Assembly: GCF_001753675.2 (NCBI RefSeq)
Contig: NZ_MJUW02000086.1
Span: 1 to 64,000 of the forward strand
Source: Candidatus Brocadia sapporoensis
GTDB taxonomy: Bacteria > Planctomycetota > Brocadiia > Brocadiales > Brocadiaceae
Length of the DNA: 64,000 nucleotides
Direction: 5' to 3'
Shown: in pieces, positions 36,320 through 44,430 of the stretch
Layout of the letters: each line of letters begins with the position of its first letter
How positions within the stretch are numbered: position 1 is the stretch's first letter
Notes under the pieces: generated by a model
The model's database searches: none
Seen by the model: the letters and a program-made list of their open reading frames with translations, nothing else
What the model was told of the DNA's origin: nothing
Translations under genes and position numbers: made by a program

Positions 36320-37816
36320 ATGAACAGAAGAAGCGGTATATTACTTCATGTCACTTCCCTTCCGGCTTCTCATGGGATAGGCGACTTTGGTGAAACGGCT
36401 TACCAATTTGTCGATTTTCTTACTGAAACCAGACAGTCTTTGTGGCAAATTCTCCCCTTAAATCCCACCTCCACCGTATACGGGAATAGCCCTTATAGCA
36501 GCAATTCAGCGTTCGCGGGGAACAAGAATATGATAAGCCTTGATCTCCTTATACGAGACGGTATCCTCTTAAAGTCCGATATGAAGAGCCACTCAGTCTT
36601 TCCTAACGATATAATTGAGTATGACCGTGTTTCTGCCTTTAAGCAGGATATGCTTTGTTCAGGATATAAAAATATCCGTCACACGCTGGAAAAAAATGTG
36701 GAATTTAAAACATTTTGCAACGAAAATGCACATTGGCTTGATGATTATACCCTGTATGTTACACTGAAGGATAGCTTTCATGGAGCTGCCTGGTATGATT
36801 GGCCTGAAGACTTGCGACACAGAAAAGAAGCAGCCATGAGTGAATGGAGAAATACCTTAAATGACAAGATACTGATGGAGAAATTCTTTCAATTTCTTTT
36901 TTTCAAGCAGTGGTTTTCTCTGAAAAAATATTGTAATTCAAAAAATATTCATATAATCGGCGATCTTCCTATCTATGTAACAGATGACAGCGTTGACGTC
37001 TGGGCAGAACCTGAAATATTTAAGCTGGATAATTCAAAAAAACCAACCTTTGTAGCAGGAGTTCCACCCGATTATTTCAGCACAACCGGGCAGCGGTGGG
37101 GAAACCCAGTTTATAACTGGGACATCCTTAAAGGCAGCGGATACTCATGGTGGCTAAAACGCATAGAACATAATCTTAAATTGTATGATATTGTCAGACT
37201 CGATCACTTCAGAGGTTTTGTTTCATACTGGGAAATTCCGGTCAATGAAATGACGGCAATCCATGGGAAATGGGTGGATGCGCCGGTAAAAGATTTCTTT
37301 AACATCCTGTACCGGCATTTTCCAAGCCTTCCCATTATTGCCGAAGATCTGGGAACGATAACTCCGGACGTAAGAGAAATTATGCATATGTTTGGAATTC
37401 CCGGTATGAAAGTACTTCTCTTTGCATTTGGGGATGATTTGCCCAAAAATCCCTACATACCACATAACTATACACACCAGTGCATTGTCTATACGGGGAC
37501 GCATGATAACAACACGGTGAAAGGCTGGTTTAAAAAGGAGGCGAACACGGAGGACAAAAAAAGAATTCACAGATACTTAGGTAAGGAAATTACGGAAGAC
37601 ACTATTCATCAGGAAATGATTCGTCTTGCGATGATGTCCGTTGCAAATACGGTGATAATACCCATGCAGGATGTGCTTGGTCTGGGCGAAGAATCGAGGA
37701 TGAATCTGCCGTCGTCTTCCAAAAATAATTGGAAATGGAGGCTCTTGCCGGATCAAATTACCTCCGCTCTCAGACAAGAATTAACGGAAACAACGATTAT
37801 CTTCGGCAGAGGATAA
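36320..37816 (+). CDS. malQ: 4-alpha-glucanotransferase (amylomaltase)
   Basis: A 498-residue GH77 enzyme that transfers glucan segments between maltodextrins. Family hallmarks: GILLHVTSLPASHGIGDFG at the N-terminus, GDLPIYVTDDSVDVW, VAGVPPDYFSTTGQRWGNPVYNW, catalytic Asp in VRLDHFRGF, acid/base Glu in PIIAEDLG, and GTHDNNT near 393. Length is normal. It starts 28 bp after the GH57 gene and closes the glucan cluster. Confidence 0.96.
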   Translation: MNRRSGILLHVTSLPASHGIGDFGETAYQFVDFLTETRQSLWQILPLNPTSTVYGNSPYSSNSAFAGNKNMISLDLLIRDGILLKSDMKSHSVFPNDIIEYDRVSAFKQDMLCSGYKNIRHTLEKNVEFKTFCNENAHWLDDYTLYVTLKDSFHGAAWYDWPEDLRHRKEAAMSEWRNTLNDKILMEKFFQFLFFKQWFSLKKYCNSKNIHIIGDLPIYVTDDSVDVWAEPEIFKLDNSKKPTFVAGVPPDYFSTTGQRWGNPVYNWDILKGSGYSWWLKRIEHNLKLYDIVRLDHFRGFVSYWEIPVNEMTAIHGKWVDAPVKDFFNILYRHFPSLPIIAEDLGTITPDVREIMHMFGIPGMKVLLFAFGDDLPKNPYIPHNYTHQCIVYTGTHDNNTVKGWFKKEANTEDKKRIHRYLGKEITEDTIHQEMIRLAMMSVANTVIIPMQDVLGLGEESRMNLPSSSKNNWKWRLLPDQITSALRQELTETTIIFGRG

Positions 37817-38264
37817 TGAAAAATGAGATGCTCGCTGGGGCAATACACAGTGGACAATTCCGCTGTATCTTGACCAAGACCAGAATGGAATGTCAAACAA
37901 GAATCACGATGATTATTCCGGCGTTGTGTCAGGTGCAAAAATTACCATAAACGATAACCACAATGGGAGAAGAACTCCTACGAAACCAAAACAGAATAAT
38001 ATCATAACGCAGCATATCCGCAACCAAATCTTCCTGTCGTTCGACTGATCCTTCGGCAGGCTCAGCATATTGCGCCGCGCATGGTGAGCTTGTCGAACCA
38101 TCACGACAAAGTCAAGGGGGGGCGAAAGGGGGCAAAAATACATGCGAAAAAAGAAAGATTTTACGCGAGAATACTATAAATGCGCTTATATAGGAGTTTT
38201 TTTTGTCTCAGAAAATTGGGTAACAGGTGGGATAAAATAAATTCTAACTGAAGGAATAAAATTT
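37817..38264. other. Intergenic stretch with nested repeats
   Basis: The 448-bp gap holds the composite repeat at 38003-38178 and otherwise nothing I can support. Confidence 0.5.
38003..38178. repeat. CATAACGCAGC repeat interrupted by a REP element
   Basis: The outer part begins CATAACGCAGCATATCCGCA and ends AGAAAGATTTTACGCGAGAA; it matches the copy at 63415-63516. Between them, at 38038-38107, lies CGTTCGACTGATCCTTCGGC...TGTCGAACCATCACGAC, an inverted-repeat REP absent from the 63-kb copy. Confidence 0.7.
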
Positions 38265-38726
38265 ATGAAAGTAAAAGAAATTTTGGACCCGTCACCAAAT
38301 CTTATCCGTACTTCGGATACCTTTGAACATCTTATAAAAATACTCGATGCCGTTAAATATCACGTAATCTTTGTCGTCGACAAAGAGGACAAGCTGGTAG
38401 GAATCGTAACTGAAGGTGACATCATAAAAGTTCTCATCCCTAAGTACATAAACATGGACGAATCGCTTATCTCGGTAATGGATGTGAATTATTTTGAGAG
38501 GAAATGTATAGAAAATAGAAATTTGACTATCGACAAAATAATGTCCACAACAACTATTGCCGTAAATGAAGAAGATACCATAATTAAAGCTGCTGCACTC
38601 ATGGTTGTAAATAAGATACACACTCTTCCTGTAGTAAGAAAAGGGAAGGTTGTTGGAATTGTGCCACGATTAACGCTGTTAAAGCACATCACAAAAGTCC
38701 TTTCCAAATATGAACAGGAAAGATAA
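38265..38726 (+). CDS. CBS domain pair protein
   Basis: A 153-residue protein made of two CBS motifs (about 7-60 and 85-145; VDKEDKLVGIVTEGDIIK and VVRKGKVVGIVPRLTLLK), a Bateman module that binds adenine nucleotides as an energy sensor. It lies 32 bp upstream of the ion transporter gene in the same direction, so it probably modulates that transporter. Confidence 0.85.
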   Translation: MKVKEILDPSPNLIRTSDTFEHLIKILDAVKYHVIFVVDKEDKLVGIVTEGDIIKVLIPKYINMDESLISVMDVNYFERKCIENRNLTIDKIMSTTTIAVNEEDTIIKAAALMVVNKIHTLPVVRKGKVVGIVPRLTLLKHITKVLSKYEQER

Positions 38727-38758
38727 TTCAAATATTTTGTAAAAAGGAAGATAAGCTC

Positions 38759-40090
38759 ATGAACTTCTGGATCGCCACCGCCATCTTTATTATATCCTAT
38801 GGTTTAATTGTCTCTGAAAAAATAGACAAAACAAAGGTTGCATTAATTGGTGCGGGCTTAATGATGATACTCAAAATAGTAAGCCAATACGAGGCGTTCT
38901 ATAATGTCGAGTATGCCATAGATTATAATGTGATCTTTTTACTAATCGGTATGATGATCATCGTTAACCTCCTCAGCAAAACAGGTGTATTTCAGTTCCT
39001 GGCTATAAAATCGGTAAAACTGGCGAAGGGAAACCCCCTCCAAATTCTTATCCTCTTCGTCTGTATTACGGCAATTTTTTCTGCCTTTCTTGACAATGTA
39101 ACCACGGTTTTGCTTCTCGTGCCAGTTACACTCTTTGTTGCTGATGAACTGGAGCTTGATCCGTTTCCGTTCCTGATATCAGAAGTCATGGCTTCCAACA
39201 TTGGTGGTACAGCGACACTTATAGGTGATCCACCCAATATTATGATCGCCAGCAAGGTACAACTCACATTTCTGAATTTTATCTGTCATATGGCCCCAGC
39301 GATCTTCTTTGTTTTTTCGTTCTTCATCCTAACCATAAAACTTCTCTTTGGCAGAAAGCTTCACGTCAAAGAAGAGATACGACAAAAGATACTTTCTATA
39401 GACGAATATAATCTCATTAAAAACCCTACTCTGTTAATAAAGTCACTTGGTGTATTAGGAATAGTCATTTTAGGATTTATTCTGCATGGAACACTTCACT
39501 ACGAACCCGCAACAATCGCTATTTTAGGGGCTGCCATTCTTCTTGTTATCTCAAAGGAAGACCCACATCATGTCTTAAAAGAATTAGAATGGCCAACCCT
39601 TTTCTTTTTTATTGGACTATTTATTATCGTGGGTGGAGTCGTTAAGGTAGGTTTGATTTCAAAACTCTCTGAAGGTATGATTTCGCTGACAAAACCGAGT
39701 GCAGAAAACATGTTTGTTACAGCGATTGCAACCTTATGGTTTTCAGCCATCAGTTCAGCAATTATTGACAACATCCCCTTTGTGGCGAGCATGATTCCCT
39801 TGATCACAAATACAGCCCATGCGGTATTACCAACAACTGCAGATGTCAAACCGGTTATTCAACATTCAACCCTTATGCCAGTATGGTGGTCTTTAGCTCT
39901 GGGGTCTTGTCTTGGCGGAAATGGTTCACCGGTTGGTGCATCTGCCAATGTTATCACCATAAGCCTTGCGGAAAAGGCGGGATATCCAATGTCGTTTAAA
40001 AAATTTATTATCTATGCAATACCCATTACCATTGAAACAATTATCATATCTACGATTTATATCTGGCTAAGATATTATGTTATCTGTTGA
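38759..40090 (+). CDS. ArsB/NhaD-type ion transporter
   Basis: A 443-residue membrane protein of the ion transporter (IT) superfamily, with about 10-12 hydrophobic segments. Family blocks are SAFLDNVTTVLLLVPVT, MASNIGGTATLIGDPPNIMIAS and IIDNIPFVASMIPLI, plus the second half GSCLGGNGSPVGASANVI. These match Na+/H+ antiporter NhaD and arsenite permease ArsB. Without ars genes nearby, cation/proton exchange is more likely. Confidence 0.87.
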   Translation: MNFWIATAIFIISYGLIVSEKIDKTKVALIGAGLMMILKIVSQYEAFYNVEYAIDYNVIFLLIGMMIIVNLLSKTGVFQFLAIKSVKLAKGNPLQILILFVCITAIFSAFLDNVTTVLLLVPVTLFVADELELDPFPFLISEVMASNIGGTATLIGDPPNIMIASKVQLTFLNFICHMAPAIFFVFSFFILTIKLLFGRKLHVKEEIRQKILSIDEYNLIKNPTLLIKSLGVLGIVILGFILHGTLHYEPATIAILGAAILLVISKEDPHHVLKELEWPTLFFFIGLFIIVGGVVKVGLISKLSEGMISLTKPSAENMFVTAIATLWFSAISSAIIDNIPFVASMIPLITNTAHAVLPTTADVKPVIQHSTLMPVWWSLALGSCLGGNGSPVGASANVITISLAEKAGYPMSFKKFIIYAIPITIETIIISTIYIWLRYYVIC

Positions 40091-40179
40091 AACGACAATA
40101 AATCTGTATTATAATTTTCTCGACAAAATTTAAGAAATGGTTTAATCTATGCCGAGATACGGATTGTTTTCCCTCGATC

Positions 40180-41082
40180 GTGTTTCTGCGAAGGATTTTC
40201 CGGACGATTGCAAATATTCATGTTTCTAATGGAATCAATGTACCGATGACAGAAAAGAACCTCCCTGTAGACAGACATATTAAATTCAACGAGGCAGAGA
40301 AGGTACCGGCAAAGGTTAAGCCAATGAATACCTGGAAGCACATGGTTGCTCATGTATGTATATGGTTCTTGGTCATTGTGCTAGTCATGGTTTATTTTAC
40401 CTCAACAGGTTCACCACAGGCCGGGCTCCTCGAGGTTGGAATGTCTGCGTTAATTTTTGTCGTTCTGTTCCATCTTGTCATGAAGTATTTTCCTCTTGTT
40501 TCTAAGATCATTACTTCGGTAATTGCAATTGGCTTTGGGATTGCGTTAATCTTTGTGAATTATCATTATTTGAAAGTCGTAAAAACGGATGCTTCATTAA
40601 AACAACTCTTAGTGGGTGACCTGCTCGTTCATAAGATTTTAAAGACTATAAAAAAAGAGCCAATTGCTTTAGTAATAAAGAAAGAAAATCCTCAGGCAGT
40701 TATGGAACCAAAATCCAAAACACCAGCACCTGCAGCATCTCTTGATCAACTAAAAACTTCAATTGCAGAACCCATAGCATCCGATACGAACGTTGAATTA
40801 TTACATGTCACATCATTAGAACCGGCAATCACAAGCGAAGCATTATCTATAGATGAAAGATACAAAATTGAGCCTTTTACAGGTAAGATGGTGAAAGAAA
40901 TCTCGCATTTCCCATTTAGTGTAAAAGAATGTGAACCGACAATCAGATGCATTACAGAAAAAAACGATATGAGCTATGCTATGCTTCTTGGAGTCATACA
41001 AGACACGCCAATTACTGGATTAAAAGAACAAAAGATTCAAACGCCTCTATTGGGGAAGATTGAATCAATTCCTGTAAGATAA
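40180..41082 (+). CDS. Unknown membrane protein with three helices
   Basis: A frame of 300 codons from GTG 40180; ATG 40246 (MTEKNLPVDR) may be the true start. Three hydrophobic helices lie at about 57-75, 85-103 and 108-128, followed by a 170-residue soluble tail containing a Pro/Ala-rich linker (about 165-185) and five or so cysteine-poor charged stretches. No family is recognised. It lies 90 bp after the transporter gene, on the same strand. Confidence 0.6.
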   Translation: MFLRRIFRTIANIHVSNGINVPMTEKNLPVDRHIKFNEAEKVPAKVKPMNTWKHMVAHVCIWFLVIVLVMVYFTSTGSPQAGLLEVGMSALIFVVLFHLVMKYFPLVSKIITSVIAIGFGIALIFVNYHYLKVVKTDASLKQLLVGDLLVHKILKTIKKEPIALVIKKENPQAVMEPKSKTPAPAASLDQLKTSIAEPIASDTNVELLHVTSLEPAITSEALSIDERYKIEPFTGKMVKEISHFPFSVKECEPTIRCITEKNDMSYAMLLGVIQDTPITGLKEQKIQTPLLGKIESIPVR

Positions 41083-41463
41083 TGGCTCGAATCAGAAAAA
41101 GATAATTATAACGCTGGTCAATTTCCCTGACTGTAAAAAAATATCGTTTTATTTAAACAGATTCCAGGTTGATATAAATTCCCAATAGAAAAATGGCAGG
41201 CCGGGCTATAAAACGAATATGAAAAAAGAAAATTCTGTTTTTTCCCTTTTGCAAAACAGACTAATTTAATTGTATAGGAATTTCTATTTTATTTATGCGG
41301 GTCACAGGCGGCACGGACAAACAAGTTTGTCGTTCGACGGATCTTTCGGCAGGCTCAGGATGTAGCGCTGTGCATAGTGTGAGTCTGTCGAACCATCACG
41401 ACGAAGCCCATTGCCACCCTGTAACCGAAGACATAACTTGATAGTATTTGAAGGAGCCATATT
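41083..41463. other. Intergenic stretch with a nested repeat
   Basis: The 381-bp gap contains the composite repeat at 41301-41426. The rest is AT-rich with no supported feature. Confidence 0.45.
41301..41426. repeat. ACAGG(C)GGCACGGACAAAC palindrome interrupted by a REP element
   Basis: Outer arms (GTCACAGGCGGCACGGACA and TTGCCACCCTGTAACC) match the element at 28173-28282. The inner part, about 41331-41403 (GTTCGACGGATCTTTCGGC to TGTCGAACCATCACGAC), is the same REP that interrupts the 38-kb repeat. Confidence 0.7.
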
Positions 41464-42195
41464 ATGAGAATGTATATCAGTATCGTTTTTATCCTGTTAA
41501 TTCTAATAAATGTATGTTACGGCCAGGAGCAGGATAAAGACGAATCTTTAGATGCTGCAATTAAATCATTTCAGCAGGCGATAGAAAAAAATCCAAAACT
41601 CGCTGAGGCACATTATAACCTTGGAATTCTATACAACGAAAAAGGAATGGTGGAAGAAGCTGTCACCGAATACAAAAAAACGTTAGAGATTGAACCCAAT
41701 TTTATAAAAGCACAGAACAATCTCGGAATAATTTATTACGAGACAGGTCGACTAGACGAGGCTATCGAAAGTTTAGAGAAGGCGGTTACCGCATCTCCAC
41801 AGTATATCGAGGCACAGTATAATTTAGGAATTGTTTATTATGGAAAGAAGCAATATGCTGATGCTGTGGCGGTATTCAAAAAGGTTGTGGAGCTTAACCC
41901 AAAGTTTGAAAAGGGATATTATAATTTAGGAGTTACCTATGCCTCAATGGATTCCCTTGATGATGCTCTTGTTGCATTTAAAAAAGCTGTGTCAGTTAAC
42001 CCGCAATTTTCGGATGCTTACTATAATATGGGCGTAGTTTATGCAAAGAAAGAGCAACTTGATGAGGCTATTAAATCCTTGCAAAAAGCCTTGGAACTTA
42101 ATCCAAACGATGATAAATCACATTTCGCCTTAGGGGTGATCTATCAAGCAAAACGGAAGAGAAAACTGCCCAGCGGGAAGTCTGAAAAACTCTGA
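41464..42195 (+). CDS. Secreted TPR-repeat protein
   Basis: A 243-residue protein with a signal peptide (about 1-20, ending CYGQE) and about six tetratricopeptide repeats filling 28-230. Repeats such as AEAHYNLGILYNEKGMVEEAVTEYKKTLEIEPN recur every 34 residues. It is probably a periplasmic scaffold for protein-protein contacts. A GAAGGAG Shine-Dalgarno lies just upstream. Confidence 0.9.
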   Translation: MRMYISIVFILLILINVCYGQEQDKDESLDAAIKSFQQAIEKNPKLAEAHYNLGILYNEKGMVEEAVTEYKKTLEIEPNFIKAQNNLGIIYYETGRLDEAIESLEKAVTASPQYIEAQYNLGIVYYGKKQYADAVAVFKKVVELNPKFEKGYYNLGVTYASMDSLDDALVAFKKAVSVNPQFSDAYYNMGVVYAKKEQLDEAIKSLQKALELNPNDDKSHFALGVIYQAKRKRKLPSGKSEKL

Positions 42196-42285
42196 TATCC
42201 CGCTACTTCAAAAAATCTAATATCGCCAAATTAATTAATCCTAATGACAAAAGAGGATAAATATTAAAAAGTATGGAGACTGTAT

Positions 42286-43710
42286 ATGGCTTTTCTTATC
42301 GAAAAAAAGAATGATATTTCTACAAACCGATTTCTGAAGGACCTTACCGATACAGAATTGTTTGAAGTGTGTAATATCGGAAGAATAAAACATTTTAACA
42401 CGGGGGATATCATTATCAAGGAAGGCGATGCTGATAAATCTTTATGCTTTATATTACAAGGATCGATAAAAGTAACGAGGAAATTTGATGGTCAGGAAAG
42501 AGATATTGTAACAATCTTCAAGGGTGACGGACTGGGCGATATTGATTTTACAAAAAGCACTGTAAGAACCATTTCCGCAGTGGTTTTACAGCCCTCGACC
42601 ATTATGGTTTTAGACAGTTTAGATATGCAAAAGCTGAAGCCGGGAACGCAGATATGTATTTATAAAAATATCAACAAGGCATTCTCAGAAAGAATGGATC
42701 ATTTTATTTCCCAGCAAGCAAAGTTAGCAGACCAAAATAACTCCTTTAAGGTAAAAATAAAAAAATTTCTTCATTCCAATAAAAGCAGTTATGCCCAATC
42801 AGAAATAATTCAGGACATCCTAAAAAATATTCCCCGATTGCCAATGTATACCAACAAGTTATTTACGTTGCTTCATGACGAAAAGGCGCAAATAAAAGAA
42901 ATCGTTGATCAAGCAAAATTAGACCCCTCGCTGGTGGGTGCTATATTAAAAACAATCAATTCTGCTTTTTACAGTGTGAAAAATAAGATATCGGACGTTC
43001 AACATGCGATTATGCTTTTAGGATTCAATCAAGTTTATCAGTTAGTACTCGATAATGGCATCAAAAGCACCATGCCAAACACGCCGCAGTTTCAGGAATT
43101 GCAATGTCATTCTGTTATTACGTCTACAATAGCTTTCGAAATCGCAAAATTAAGCGAAGCAAGCAATGCCGTAATTATGAGCACGATTGGATTATTGCAT
43201 GATATAGGAAAAAGTGTTATTCTTTTGCTAAAACTCCAGCATCAAAAACTCAATCTGCTTATTGATTCGTTAGACCCTGCTGCCATTGGTTCTCTCTTAT
43301 TAAAGGAATGGAACGTTCCTGATATTGTTTGCAAGAGCCTTGAGTATCAATCCTTTCCCGAATTCTTTCCGCCTTCCGAAATTCCTGCTGAATATACGAA
43401 TAATGTAGCAATTCTTTATATTGCCCATCTCTGTTATGAATATATGAATGGCGAGAAGGAAAAGGAGTTGCCAATGGCCTTTCTTGAAGAATATTTTAGA
43501 GTATTGAAATTTACTGAAGGCTCTCTCTCTGAATTGATAAAGAAACAAATAATACCGGCGCTGCACAAAAAAATAAAAACATATCCCGACGATGTTCGAC
43601 TGTTTATTATGAAAAATAAGGACAGTAGCATGTCAGAGGGACTCGGTGATGATTATAAAACTAAAATAGATGATGTATTTAAGCTGAAAGAAAAAGATGT
43701 ATTGAAATAA
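42286..43710 (+). CDS. Cyclic-nucleotide-binding-HDOD signalling protein
   Basis: A 474-residue cytoplasmic regulator. An N-terminal cNMP-binding (Crp-like) domain occupies about 15-125 (GDIIIKEGDADKSLCFILQGSIKV). An HDOD domain follows at about 175-375 (LPMYTNKLFTLLHDEK, KLDPSLVGAILKTINSAFY, TIGLLHDIGKSVIL). HDOD proteins resemble HD phosphohydrolases but usually lack catalysis and act in signal transduction. The RGDLS-type cNMP phosphate-binding motif is not obvious, so ligand binding is uncertain. Confidence 0.85.
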   Translation: MAFLIEKKNDISTNRFLKDLTDTELFEVCNIGRIKHFNTGDIIIKEGDADKSLCFILQGSIKVTRKFDGQERDIVTIFKGDGLGDIDFTKSTVRTISAVVLQPSTIMVLDSLDMQKLKPGTQICIYKNINKAFSERMDHFISQQAKLADQNNSFKVKIKKFLHSNKSSYAQSEIIQDILKNIPRLPMYTNKLFTLLHDEKAQIKEIVDQAKLDPSLVGAILKTINSAFYSVKNKISDVQHAIMLLGFNQVYQLVLDNGIKSTMPNTPQFQELQCHSVITSTIAFEIAKLSEASNAVIMSTIGLLHDIGKSVILLLKLQHQKLNLLIDSLDPAAIGSLLLKEWNVPDIVCKSLEYQSFPEFFPPSEIPAEYTNNVAILYIAHLCYEYMNGEKEKELPMAFLEEYFRVLKFTEGSLSELIKKQIIPALHKKIKTYPDDVRLFIMKNKDSSMSEGLGDDYKTKIDDVFKLKEKDVLK

Positions 43711-44046
43711 GCAGTGGACTAGAGAATACAAAGACAATCTTATTGTTCAAGTATGATAATTTACAAAGGGGATCTTGTTGCGGGAGCTAGTGATAATTTG
43801 GGAAATATTTTTGTTGCAAATGATGGATAAGTTCTGATATACTCTTTCAGATTTTCCTGCATGCTTTACGTGTTTTGTTAGTTACATAACAAAGGTATAG
43901 AATCATACCGTGGAAAATATACAAACAAATCCTCCTTAAAATGAGCACGAAGATAGTTAAAAAACTTATCAAAAAGTTTTTATGGATAATGTGATAATGA
44001 TTAAGGAGTGTTTCTTAAAGTAGATTTTATGTAAGGAATATAAGTA
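43711..44046. promoter_or_regulatory. rpsO upstream region, possible promoter
   Basis: In this 336-bp gap, TTGCAA (43814-43819) and TATACT (43838-43843) with an 18-nt spacer could be a promoter for rpsO-pnp. AAAACTT and AAGTTTT near 43960-43980 can form a small hairpin. No gene is seen. Confidence 0.4.
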
Positions 44047-44313
44047 ATGATGGATAAAGAAGTAAAAAAAAGGATTATTAACGATCTCAGGGTTCATGAA
44101 AGCGACACCGGTTCCCCTGAGGTCCAGGTTGCGTTGTTAACAGAACGAATTAATCATTTGAGTGATCATTTAAAGAAACACAAAAAAGATCATACATCTC
44201 GCAGAGGGTTATTTTTGATGGTTGGGCACAGGTCGGCACTATTGAAATATTTATCAAACACAGATAACGAAAGATATAAAAAACTCATTGCGAAGCTTGG
44301 TATTAGAAAATAG
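44047..44313 (+). CDS. rpsO: 30S ribosomal protein S15
   Basis: 88 residues, the normal length. The S15 signature is visible from [32 protein letters not shown] to [18 protein letters not shown]. It binds the central domain of 16S rRNA early in 30S assembly. rpsO-pnp is a conserved gene pair. Confidence 0.98.
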   Translation: MMDKEVKKRIINDLRVHESDTGSPEVQVALLTERINHLSDHLKKHKKDHTSRRGLFLMVGHRSALLKYLSNTDNERYKKLIAKLGIRK

Positions 44314-44430
44314 CAGAAAATCTTTAGGAGGAACCTAATAGACTTATTTAAAAATGTTTAAAAAATTTGAATTGTTCATATCTTTTGCTGGTCAAAAACA
44401 AGATATAGATACAAAAGCAGGAGGGATTAA

